Origin: an uncultured Candidatus Peregrinibacteria bacterium
GTDB lineage: Bacteria; Patescibacteriota; Gracilibacteria; UBA1369
DNA length: 50,541 bases
NCBI GenBank assembly: GCA_937858825.1
Contig: CALMAI010000033.1
Location: 1-50,541, forward strand
Reading direction: 5' to 3'
In this document: positions 25,104 to 33,800 of the stretch, one piece after another
How the letters are laid out: the number at the start of each line of letters is the position of its first letter
How positions within the stretch are numbered: position 1 is the first letter of the stretch
Position numbers and translations under genes: made by a program
Notes under the pieces: generated by a model
Database searches by the model: none
What the model saw: only the letters and a program-made list of their open reading frames with translations
Told to the model about the DNA's origin: nothing

Positions 25104-25895
25104 TCAATCGATAGTCTTCTGGATGAATTCCAACCCCACGGCCTTCCGCGAATCATCATCAATCTCAATCTCCAGGGCCTGAAAAACTTTCGGACCACCA
25201 GCTACCTCAATCTTTAGAGGCATCTGGGTAAGAAAATGCTCAATCACAAGTTTTTTATCAGCACCAATAACAGAATCCAGCGGCCCGGTCATCCCAACAT
25301 CACTCTGAAAAGCTGTTCCACCATTCAAAATCCGTTGATCCGCTGTTGGAATATGAGAATGAGTTCCTACAACGGCACTCACCCGTCCATCCAGATAATG
25401 ACCAAGCGCACACTTTTCAGAACTGGCCTCTGCATGAAAATCGACAAAAATTCCATGCAACTCTTCATCTTCAAAATCTTTTAAAATTTTATCCACTTCC
25501 CGAAACGGACAATCCAGATCACCAGGCATAAAGACCCGCCCCATCACATTAATCACCAGCAACTTTTTCCCATCCGGACTCTCAATCACCCGGTGCCCAT
25601 TCCCCGGAACCTCATCCGGATAGTTCGCCGGCCGCAAAAGTGGATAGTCAGAATCGGCCAGATGATCCAGAATCGTGGCATCTTTAAAGATATGATTCCC
25701 GGACGTGAAGAAATCCACACCAGCTTCCTGCATTTCCGTAATATTGGAATGGTTCACTCCCTTTCCGTGACGCATATTTTCAGCATTGGCGATCACCAGG
25801 TCGATAGATCGATCTTTCTTCAGATCCGGAAGGATTGCTGAGACAGCATTTCGCCCCGGACGGCCATAAATATCTCCAATAAAAAGAATTTTCAT
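25104..25895 (-). CDS. ymdB: YmdB-family metallophosphoesterase
   Basis: A 263-aa member of the TIGR00282/YmdB family of dimetal phosphodiesterases; the Bacillus protein acts on 2',3'-cyclic nucleotides and influences RNA turnover and cell fate. All family motifs are intact: MKILFIGDIYGRPGR, ANAENMRHGKG, SGNHIF, FVDFHAEASSEK, GTHSHIPTAD and SDVGMTGPLDSVIG. Normal length. First gene of a likely operon with ctpA. Confidence 0.94.
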   Translation of the reverse strand: MKILFIGDIYGRPGRNAVSAILPDLKKDRSIDLVIANAENMRHGKGVNHSNITEMQEAGVDFFTSGNHIFKDATILDHLADSDYPLLRPANYPDEVPGNGHRVIESPDGKKLLVINVMGRVFMPGDLDCPFREVDKILKDFEDEELHGIFVDFHAEASSEKCALGHYLDGRVSAVVGTHSHIPTADQRILNGGTAFQSDVGMTGPLDSVIGADKKLVIEHFLTQMPLKIEVAGGPKVFQALEIEIDDDSRKAVGLEFIQKTID

Positions 25896-25945
25896 AAGTA
25901 GAATTTTGAAGCAGAGACCACCGTAACATAAAAGAATCTCGACGA

Positions 25946-26350
25946 CTACTCTTTTAAGGCTTCCTGCTGTTCCTCAACCTTGTCAGCAGCAAACGATCCC
26001 AAAGCTCCACCAAGTCCGGCTGCAAGCGCTACACCACTGGTAGCTTGGAAAAACTGACGTCTCGTCATGTGTTGAACCGAATCAACACGGCGAAAAGCCG
26101 AAACAAGCATAACAGCCGTACAGGCGGAAAACATGGCAAACCCAAGCTCCTTACTAACAGGAACATGGATTTTTGAATGCTCTTTAATATCTTCATAAAC
26201 AGTTCGACGAATACTAAAAGCAACAGCAGCGCTTATTATTGCTGTTCCACTTGACCATGCCGCCATCTTTTTCACATCAACAGTAACCTCCTGTTCAGGA
26301 TCACAAGCTACAGGAGGAACGCTATCGGGATGGGCACTCCGTTTATTCAT
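25946..26350 (-). CDS. small membrane protein with an internal Tat-like segment
   Basis: A 134-aa protein with an acidic, Pro-rich N-terminus and three hydrophobic segments (about residues 34-48, 69-87 and 103-122). The third is preceded by MTRRQFFQATSG (from Met95), which matches a twin-arginine signal peptide including the h-region GVALAAGLGGALGSFAA. The protein ends 16 residues later, so no cargo follows. It may be an unusual membrane protein, or a shortened gene. No family recognised. An imperfect inverted repeat (26365-26386, GAGAACATT / AATGTTTCTC) lies just upstream. Confidence 0.65.
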   Translation of the reverse strand: MNKRSAHPDSVPPVACDPEQEVTVDVKKMAAWSSGTAIISAAVAFSIRRTVYEDIKEHSKIHVPVSKELGFAMFSACTAVMLVSAFRRVDSVQHMTRRQFFQATSGVALAAGLGGALGSFAADKVEEQQEALKE

Positions 26351-26364
26351 AAAAGTGGATTAAG

Positions 26365-26386
26365 GAGAACATTTTTAATGTTTCTC
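26365..26386. repeat. imperfect inverted repeat upstream of the small membrane-protein gene
   Basis: GAGAACATT, three T, AATGTTTCTC: nine pairs with one bulged base. It sits 15 bp before the leftward start codon. It could be an operator or a leader hairpin; neither is shown by sequence alone. Confidence 0.45.
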
Positions 26387-26501
26387 TTCAAAAATGCCAG
26401 GGATTTTTAGCAAAAATTTATCAGGCAATCATTTTTTGGCAATGTCGATGATGTAGAGTATGGCTGAAAAAAGGGATAAAAGAGGCCTCAAAAAATTACC
26501 C

Positions 26502-26531
26502 TTGACGGGTGAGCGTACGCTCACCTATCAT
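26502..26531 (+). promoter_or_regulatory. recA promoter with an 18-bp perfect palindrome in the spacer
   Basis: TTGACG (26502-26507), then the perfect palindrome GGTGAGCGTACGCTCACC (26508-26525), then TATCAT (26526-26531). The palindrome fills the whole 18-bp spacer, so any protein bound to it would exclude RNA polymerase. By analogy with SOS control of recA this is a candidate LexA-type operator with an unfamiliar sequence. Confidence 0.8.
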
Positions 26532-26556
26532 ACAAACATACTCTTAAATTTTAAAC

Positions 26557-27660
26557 ATGTCAGATTCAAACGAAAAGAAGAAAGCTGTTGCTCTTGCCCT
26601 GGAGCAAATTGAACGAAGCTTTGGGAAGGGCGCCATTATGAAGCTTGGTGAAGCACAAAAAGTACAAGTCGAGACAATTCCTACAGGATCCATCTCTTTA
26701 GACATGGCTCTTGGAGGAGGAATTCCACGAGGCCGTGTTGTAGAGATTTTTGGACCGGAAAGTTCAGGAAAAACAACACTTACCCTCCATGCTATTGCAG
26801 AAGTTCAAAAAAAGGGAGGTCAGGCAGCTTTTATCGATGCAGAACATGCACTCGACCCAGAATATGCCAAAAAGATTGGTGTAAATATTGATGAGCTCCT
26901 TGTTTCTCAGCCAGATAGCGGTGAACAGGCATTGGAAATCGTGGACAGCCTGGTTCGAACCAACGCTATCGACCTTATTATTGTCGACTCAGTAGCAGCG
27001 CTCACTCCACGTGCAGAAATTGATGGAGAGATGGGAGATTCACACATGGGTCTTCAGGCACGGTTGATGAGTCAGGCACTTCGCAAGCTTACAAGTACCA
27101 TTAGTAAAACCAAAACAACTGTCATCTTCATTAACCAGCTTCGCATGAAAATTGGTGTAATGTTCGGAAACCCTGAAACCACAACAGGTGGAAATGCGCT
27201 AAAGTTTTACTCTTCAGTTAGAATGGATATCCGCAGCATTGGAAAGATTGAAAGTGGAGCAGGTGCTGACAAAGTGGTAAACGGAAATCGTGTGAGGGTA
27301 AAGGTGGTAAAGAACAAGATTGCTCCACCATTCCGAATCGCAGAATTCGATGTTATGTATAACAAAGGAATTTCCTTTACCGGAGACCTTGTCGACCTGG
27401 CAACCAAGTACGAAATTACCAGAAAAAGTGGTGCATTCTACTCTTATAAAGAGCTGAAACTTGGGCAGGGACGGGAAAATGTTAAAGACTTCTTGGATCA
27501 GAACGAAAAGGTATTGAAAGAGATTGAGAAAGAGGTACGAACACACATCTCTTCACTTCGGGAAGATGGGACCGCCGCTCCAAAGGCCGCAGAGGAGGTA
27601 TCTACTGGAAAAGCAGAAACAAAAGAAGCAAAGAAGTCAGTTGCTTCAAAAGATAAATAA
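26557..27660 (+). CDS. recA: recombinase RecA
   Basis: Strand-exchange ATPase for homologous recombination and repair, 367 aa. N-terminus [15 protein letters not shown]-like ([17 protein letters not shown]). Walker [10 protein letters not shown] near residue 66, [21 protein letters not shown] (Walker B), the L1-adjacent [15 protein letters not shown], and the L2 segment [15 protein letters not shown]. The C-terminal tail is Lys/Glu-rich. Followed 14 bp later by recX, as in many bacteria. The promoter contains a palindromic candidate operator, pointing to damage-inducible control. Confidence 0.98.
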   Translation: MSDSNEKKKAVALALEQIERSFGKGAIMKLGEAQKVQVETIPTGSISLDMALGGGIPRGRVVEIFGPESSGKTTLTLHAIAEVQKKGGQAAFIDAEHALDPEYAKKIGVNIDELLVSQPDSGEQALEIVDSLVRTNAIDLIIVDSVAALTPRAEIDGEMGDSHMGLQARLMSQALRKLTSTISKTKTTVIFINQLRMKIGVMFGNPETTTGGNALKFYSSVRMDIRSIGKIESGAGADKVVNGNRVRVKVVKNKIAPPFRIAEFDVMYNKGISFTGDLVDLATKYEITRKSGAFYSYKELKLGQGRENVKDFLDQNEKVLKEIEKEVRTHISSLREDGTAAPKAAEEVSTGKAETKEAKKSVASKDK

Positions 27661-27674
27661 TCCAAGCTGAAAGA

Positions 27675-28151
27675 TTGAAAAATACACCAGCAAAAAAGTT
27701 ACTTGATTACGCCGTGCGACTTCTCGCGCGGCGTAATTATCATTCGGTACAACTGCGAAAAAAACTGAACCAAAAGGGAATTGGATCAGAAGAGGAAGTT
27801 GAACAGACAATATCAAAACTAAAAGAGTACAAATACATCAATGACGAAGCTTTCATTGAATATTACATCAAAGATCAGCTGACACTGCGTCCCCAGGGTA
27901 CCCGAAAGATTCGTACAAAGCTTTTTGAAAAAGGCATTCATGGAGACATAGTCGAAAAAGAACTCGCCAAATATGAATCAACAGAGTTGGAGAGGGCAAA
28001 GCAGGCCTTAAAGAAAAAAGAAGCCCTTATCCAGGAAGAGTCACCATTCAAACGAAAAGAAAAACTATTCCGCTTTCTTATAAGCAGAGGGTTTACTATC
28101 TCAATAACGCAAGAGGCAATTACGAATTCTTCTTACTCGCATGATGAATAG
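27675..28151 (+). CDS. recX: RecA regulator RecX
   Basis: A 158-aa RecX-type protein made of three-helix repeats that bind along the RecA filament groove and modulate its activity. Motifs: LDYAVRLLARRNYHSVQLRKKLNQKG (repeat 1), YINDEAFIEYYIKDQ (repeat 2), RTKLFEKGI, and a C-terminal LFRFLISRGFTI. The start is TTG at 27675: the frame is closed upstream by a stop at 27654 and there is no ATG or GTG before the family region. The 3' end overlaps the convergent gene by 32 bp. Confidence 0.92.
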   Translation: MKNTPAKKLLDYAVRLLARRNYHSVQLRKKLNQKGIGSEEEVEQTISKLKEYKYINDEAFIEYYIKDQLTLRPQGTRKIRTKLFEKGIHGDIVEKELAKYESTELERAKQALKKKEALIQEESPFKRKEKLFRFLISRGFTISITQEAITNSSYSHDE

Positions 28152-28875
28152 GATCATGCACCTCCTGAACCTCTTTCATATATTTATGGATTCGTCCTTC
28201 AAGAAGCTGAAAGGTCGATTCATCAATCTTCCCGGATTTCAATTTGTCTTCAATAACATCCTGTAGACGATATAGCTCTGCTTCACAACGCTTTGACTTT
28301 GATTTAAATGAATCAAAAGTCTCATCAATCTCATTCATAAGGTGTGAAAGAGATTTCTTTTTCTTACGGCCAGCAAGTGAAAAGCCAGATACTGCCAAAA
28401 ACACACTCAACAAACCGGCAACCAGTGCCCAGAACTGAACCCAATATTCAGAAAGCCAGCCCTCCGCAGTAGTTTGATCCATCTCTTGTTCTGCTGCCGC
28501 TGCCGCGGCCTCTGCTTCACGAAGTTCCCGCTCCAGAGCCAGCTGTTCACGACGCTTCAAAAGCTCCTTAATCTCTTCCAAAACCTCGTCCTGTTGCCCT
28601 GGTGGAACAGATTCCATAGCATCCTCAATCTCCTCTTCAGTTGGCTCCTCACCTTCAGAAAGCGTTGCCTGCATAGCTTCAATGACAGAAGGATCAATCT
28701 TTTGAAGGGTAGGAAACTCTTCTTTTTCTTCTTCAGTTACCGGCTCAAGTCGAAGATTCGAAGTCGATATAGTAGCCATTTCTATCTGAGCCAAAGCAAT
28801 ATGCGAAAAGAGTAACGAGCTGATAGCCAGAGAGAAGAATCCGACTGTACGAATTGTAAAAAGAGATTTTTGCAT
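28120..28875 (-). CDS. exported coiled-coil protein with one internal membrane helix, unknown function
   Basis: Start set at the ATG at 28875 (MQKSLFTIRT), because an in-frame ATG 12 nt upstream lies within the TATGAT promoter box. The 251-aa protein has a signal peptide (to about residue 30, SHIALAQ). An acidic helical region follows with a coiled coil (EIKELLKRREQLALERELRE) and an alanine run. A transmembrane helix (about residues 148-168, FWALVAGLLSVFLAVSGFSL) is followed by a basic stretch (GRKKKKS) and a cytoplasmic helical tail of about 75 residues. Topology: outside coiled coil, one span, inside helical domain. Family not recognised. Its promoter is interlocked with that of nusA. Confidence 0.75.
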   Translation of the reverse strand: MQKSLFTIRTVGFFSLAISSLLFSHIALAQIEMATISTSNLRLEPVTEEEKEEFPTLQKIDPSVIEAMQATLSEGEEPTEEEIEDAMESVPPGQQDEVLEEIKELLKRREQLALERELREAEAAAAAAEQEMDQTTAEGWLSEYWVQFWALVAGLLSVFLAVSGFSLAGRKKKKSLSHLMNEIDETFDSFKSKSKRCEAELYRLQDVIEDKLKSGKIDESTFQLLEGRIHKYMKEVQEVHDPIHHASKKNS

Positions 28876-28882
28876 CGGCGCC

Positions 28883-28919
28883 ATCATACCTTTACAATTT
28901 TTTTACATCAAGGTATAGT
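28883..28919. promoter_or_regulatory. interlocked divergent promoters (coiled-coil gene and nusA)
   Basis: Minus strand: TTGATG (28911-28906), 17 bp, TATGAT (28888-28883), with the ATG 7 nt beyond the -10. Plus strand: TTTACA (28891-28896), 17 bp, TATAGT (28914-28919). Each -35 box lies inside the other promoter's spacer, so two polymerases cannot occupy both at once. Confidence 0.75.
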
Positions 28920-28976
28920 AACATCGAAGCTGGATTCGGATAGGATCCGGCCATTTTTAAACAGTAAGATCCATAT

Positions 28977-30233
28977 ATGCAATCACAGTTTTTAGCAGCA
29001 ATTAACCAATTATGCGACGAAAAAGGAATTCCAAAAGACCGTGTTCTGGAAACCATCAAAGCCGCATTAAGGGCTGCATACCGAAAAGATTACGGTAATC
29101 GGGATCAGAATATTGAAGTCGAACTCAACGATAGTGCTGAAGGAACAGTAGTTTATCTTTTGAAAGAGGTCGTTAAAAAAGTTGAAAATCCGGAACAGGA
29201 GATGACTGTTGCAGAGGCAAAAAAGTATAAAAAAACGCCAAAAGTAGGTGACACTATTAAGATTGATGTTACTCCTTTGGAGTATGGGCGAATTGCGGCA
29301 CAGTCAGCAAAGCAGGTTATCATTCAACGAATCCAGGAAGCAGAAAGAGACATCATGTACGATACTTTTAAAGATCGTGAAAATGAGTTGATCAACGCAC
29401 TCGTACACCGTGTTGAGGGGAACAATGTGTATGTAAACCTGGATAACAAGATCACAACCATGTTGACCCGGGATCAACAAATCCCACGAGAACGATACTA
29501 CGGAGGACAACGACTTAAACTCTACCTTGATAAGGTAATCAAAACGACCAAAGGACCACAGCTTCTCATCTCCCGAACCCACGAAAATCTTGTGCGAAAA
29601 TTGATGGAGCTGGAAATTCCGGAAATCAAACAGGAGCTGGTTGAAATTAAGGGAATCGCCCGCGAACCAGGAGTCCGGTCAAAAGTTTCCGTGAGCTCCA
29701 ACGATCCAAAAATTGATCCAATTGGATCATGTGTTGGACAGAAGGGTGTTCGTGTAACCAACGTTATGGACGAATTGAACGGAGAACGTATCGATATTAT
29801 TCAATGGAGCGAAAACGTTGAAGAGTATATTAAGGCGGCGCTCGCCCCGGCAAAGGTAGCCCACCTGGACATCGACGAAGAAAAAAAGCGTGTAAGTGTT
29901 TACGTTCAGCCAGATCAACGACCACTCGCAATTGGTAAAGAAGGACAAAATGTCCGCCTGGCATCACGCCTCACCGGCTACGAACTCGACATCATGGATA
30001 TTGGCGAACTCAGTGAAGAAGATGCAGCCAAACTCAAGCCAGAAGTCGAAAACGTCGCTGAACTCGCCGAAACCACAGGGCTCGCGCCGGAAATCATCGA
30101 AAAACTTGAAGCAGCCAGCCTTACACAGGTGGCTCAGCTCAAAGGACTTTCTGCCAAAGACCTCACGGGTCTGGAAGACCTCACTGAAGAAGAGGCCGAA
30201 GCCATTGTGGAAGCTGTCAAAGGCGTCGCTTAA
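28977..30233 (+). CDS. nusA: transcription termination/antitermination factor NusA
   Basis: A 418-aa RNA-polymerase-binding elongation factor. N-terminal domain (residues 1-about 130, ...RVLETIKAALRAAYRKDYG, VGDTIKIDVTPLEYGRIAAQSAKQVI). S1 domain (NELINALVHRVEGNNVYVNLDN). Two KH domains (DPIGSCVGQKGVRVTNVMDELNGERIDI... and IGKEGQNVRLASRLTGYELDI). A C-terminal helix-hairpin-helix-like acidic segment (LEAASLTQVAQLKGLSAKDL). Family length normal. Predicted transcript has a leader of about 50 nt. Base skew changes from G-rich to C-rich in the last third. Confidence 0.97.
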   Translation: MQSQFLAAINQLCDEKGIPKDRVLETIKAALRAAYRKDYGNRDQNIEVELNDSAEGTVVYLLKEVVKKVENPEQEMTVAEAKKYKKTPKVGDTIKIDVTPLEYGRIAAQSAKQVIIQRIQEAERDIMYDTFKDRENELINALVHRVEGNNVYVNLDNKITTMLTRDQQIPRERYYGGQRLKLYLDKVIKTTKGPQLLISRTHENLVRKLMELEIPEIKQELVEIKGIAREPGVRSKVSVSSNDPKIDPIGSCVGQKGVRVTNVMDELNGERIDIIQWSENVEEYIKAALAPAKVAHLDIDEEKKRVSVYVQPDQRPLAIGKEGQNVRLASRLTGYELDIMDIGELSEEDAAKLKPEVENVAELAETTGLAPEIIEKLEAASLTQVAQLKGLSAKDLTGLEDLTEEEAEAIVEAVKGVA

Positions 30234-30266
30234 ATAGCGCGCCTAGGCGAAGAAGCGATCCAGACA

Positions 30267-30806
30267 CTATTCAGCTGCATCGTGACGCTGTGAGTCAAAG
30301 TACTCACGGTATTCACGATAAATACTATTAAGCTTTTGAGCCAAGGAGTTGTCTCCATGGCAAAGCTCCTCGACCTTCTCTTCAAAAGTAAAACTACCGG
30401 AGAGCGTTGTTTGAGCCTTTGCATCAAGGAGAGCAAAAACAAATCGATCCACTTCTACCTCGGTTGGACAGTCATATTTGTTCCGGGCCACCTCCTTTTG
30501 ATCTTCAAGCGAAAGCGCATCAAAATCATCTGGATGAGTGTCAATATAGAGAGCTTTAACCTTCTGTAAAAACCGCTCATATGCGACATAAGAAGGCATA
30601 CCATTACGCACCTCCATATCAAGGAGTTGAATAATTGGATCAAGTTTTTGAAAATCATCGAACGTCAGATCATCGACAGATTCAGGAATAAACCTGTCAT
30701 GTTTTGCAACCTCCTGGAGAAAGCTTTGACGCGCATCTTCATTCATATCCTGCCAGTGAGCAACAAAACCTTGCCAGTCCATTGATGAGTGTGAGAGTGA
30801 TTCCAT
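30267..30806 (-). CDS. hypothetical helical protein next to the giant gene
   Basis: A 179-aa acidic, mainly helical cytoplasmic protein (WQDMNEDARQSFLQEVAKHDRF, DDFQKLDPIIQLLDMEV, YVAYERFLQKVKALYI). No signal peptide, membrane segment or known motif. It has its own promoter, TTGATC-17-TATAAT, whose -35 box overlaps the end of the 1894-aa gene. Same strand as the giant gene and immediately downstream, so it may work with it; that is only proximity. Confidence 0.7.
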   Translation of the reverse strand: MESLSHSSMDWQGFVAHWQDMNEDARQSFLQEVAKHDRFIPESVDDLTFDDFQKLDPIIQLLDMEVRNGMPSYVAYERFLQKVKALYIDTHPDDFDALSLEDQKEVARNKYDCPTEVEVDRFVFALLDAKAQTTLSGSFTFEEKVEELCHGDNSLAQKLNSIYREYREYFDSQRHDAAE

Positions 30807-30826
30807 AAGTAGTAGAATGATTTTAT

Positions 30827-30855
30827 ATTATAAATGTAAATGGGGGATAGATCAA
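30827..30855 (-). promoter_or_regulatory. promoter of the 179-aa hypothetical
   Basis: TTGATC (30855-30850), 17-bp spacer, TATAAT (30832-30827) on the minus strand. The -35 overlaps the TGA stop of the giant gene. Confidence 0.72.
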
Positions 30856-33800
30856 GCTGCCTCCTTTTTCTCCGGTTTTTGACTTCCTTCGGATGGTTTT
30901 CCTCCATTTCCTTCTTGTCCACGGTACTCACGAACTTTAAAGAGAGATGCTGGTGGTTCAGATGCCTTCAAACCATCCCTGAATTCGTTGTGTTTTACTT
31001 CAGCCTGCCCTGTGAGTTTCACTTCACCAACTGGTGCCGAACCTTCAGATGGTTTTGAACGCAATTGTGAAGTAGCATCTCGAACAATACCATCTACAGA
31101 AGTTTTACCATTCGGTGAAATTGCATCCCGAACCGTTGTACTCAAAGATCCAAGTTGCCCCTCCATATAAGTCTGATGTTGGGCAAAAGTCATTGGTTGA
31201 CCATCAATTTTTGGGATCGCAGCTGAGTCAAAATAATAAACACGTAGTTGACCACCACCAGATCGGACGACAGCACTGGCGCCAGGGAATTTCGATTTCA
31301 GTTGAAGGGCAAGGGCTGACATAGCGCCATCGGTAACCGCATATCCACGTTGGGCATTAATTGCTCCAGTATTGTGAATATCAAATACAAACTCACGCAT
31401 CATTTGTCGTTCTGGAGGGATTTTTTCTCCCTTTTGATTACGCAACCAGAAATCAGCATCTTCAGCAAACTTCGCCGGCCGGTCTACGCCAGTCTCTGGA
31501 TCACTAAACTTGCGCTGGTTCATAAGAGCAATTGTCTTATCATACTGAGCTTTCAGCTTCAGCAGTTTATCAACCTCCGCACGAGACGGTTTCTCTTGAG
31601 AAGACATCTTATCAATCTGGGCCTTGATCTGAGCAAGCTTTGCCGCTGCTGTCTCTTTCAGCTTAAGAAACTCATTAACTTGTGTAGGTTTTTCATCTTC
31701 AGCAGCTTTCGCATGTTCAGCAGCATCTTCAGGATTAGGTAAATTTCCACTCTCATCAAATGGACTTTTCACCATTTCAATATCAGGAGAACCCTTATTC
31801 TCCTTCGCTTTATGCAGCGCATCTTCCAGAACCTTATCCAGGAAGAACTTCATATCAGTATGATCGAAGTTTCGACCCTTAAAAGATGGTACTTCAACAC
31901 CAGCCATCTGGAAATCCATAAGTGTTACATCCCCAGGATTTTGGCGAATAGCCATAAAGCGTTTCCCAATACTGGATCCATCCACACCAGAAATCGGAGG
32001 AATATCATGAGCATTAACACGACGCAGTGCAAAATAAAGAATGAGCTGTTCCTCAGCTGTTCTATTCTTTTTCTTTAAAATTTTTGCCAACCCATCCTTG
32101 GTCAAAACATCAGCATTACTTCCACGAAGACCTTCTGGAAGAAGATCTTTAAGAGCACCACTCTCGGTAAAAGCATCAAGATTATCACGCAAAACATTGG
32201 TTAACGGCGGAGACCCTTTATCCAAAGCATCAATTTTTTTACTTACAAAATCGGCAAAATTTTTATTGTCACGGAGAGGATCAGCAGAATTATTCGCCTC
32301 TGGATATTCTTTTAAAAACTCAGCCTGCAAACCACGGGCATCACTTCGAAAACCAGCCAAAATTTTGGCATTCCCCATATTTCTCTGATAATCCTGCCAT
32401 GTTCCTTCCAGATTATACTCTTTCTTAAGGGCATTGAATGCCGCCTCTGTTTCAATACCAAAAAATTTCTTCGCCAGTTGATTCTTAATTCGATCCAAAA
32501 CTTGAGGTCCATTCACATCTTTGCCTGGGACAAATTCAGATTTAATAACAGCAGCAAGATCACGAAGATACAGGTCAACAAGATTGGCATCTCCACCCTT
32601 CACTCGAAGCGAGAACTCATTTGAAGGACCCATATTTCCTACATCGCCAAAGTACATTTCAACCTTTCCATCCGCGCCGGCATGGAGAATAACAATCTCA
32701 TCGCCACCATGCTTTACAATAATCGGACCATCTGATTGCAGTTTGGCGTGATCATTTAAATAAGTCGTCATCTCCGGTGAGTAGGCAAAATTCTTTGTCT
32801 TATAATCAGAATGAAGATCCACTTCTTTCATCTGGCCAGGATGATCAGGGTCAGGAATAAGAATCTTACGACTTTCATTAAAAGATGCATGAACAGCAGC
32901 ATCCAACTCTTTGGCATTTATCTCGGCCTTCTCATACTTTGCAACGAGCTGTTCAACCTGTTGCCGCTTCTCCTTTGGCAAATCCATGTCCTCCAATTTT
33001 TTCTTGAATCCATCAATATCAGCTGATGGCTTTGAAGTTTGTGTAGACTTGCTCTTCCTAGTAAGGACTTCAATCCTTTGACGAGTTTTCTGCGGCAATG
33101 CAGCCAGAACCTCGGCCGTAAAACCTTTTACAACCTTGCCATTAATAACCATATTGCCATCTGGAGTAACATGGGCGGAGCGAATAGAATCAGGATCATT
33201 AAATTTGATTCCAAGCTCACTTTCCACTTCTGCAGCAACTTTTTTGTTATAGGCCTCTTCAATCTTATTCCGGCCTTTCCTTGCACCACCCTCAAATTTG
33301 CCATGCGCCCAATGCATACCAGTAGAGGTAATGGCATTTTCAAGCAAAGAACGAAGAACAAAACCTGTATCTACAAAATCTCCGTGTCCCTTCGCATAGA
33401 GACTCGCCGCCTCAATTCCAGTACCAGCAAGACCCGACATAGATTCCATTGCAATCAATGCCTTCATTCCACGGCTTCCGCCCGCCTTAAGAGCGTTTCC
33501 AAAAATCTTGTTTCCAGCTGTTCCAATTCCCCGGAACGCAAGTGCTTTAAAAATACTCTCCACCAAATTCGCCGAAGTAATTGGTGTTGATTGGCCGGTA
33601 ATAATCCCTTCGGCAACAGTACTTCCTCCCAAAAGAAGCGTTCCTTCTACCGTGACACTTAAGGCTCCAGCTCCGACTCGTGACAGAATAATAGCGCGCT
33701 GCATTTGCGGGGTAAGAGCCTTCCAGGCCTGAGATCCAAAGCGGATTGCCTGCACACCACCCTCCTCAATAGCAAGAATTGCTGCTTCAGCTCCCGCAGC

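Noticed and set aside
30230-30442. Minus-strand ORF of 70 aa overlapping the 179-aa gene
   Set aside because: Shadow frame of 30267-30806; poor protein composition and no start signal.
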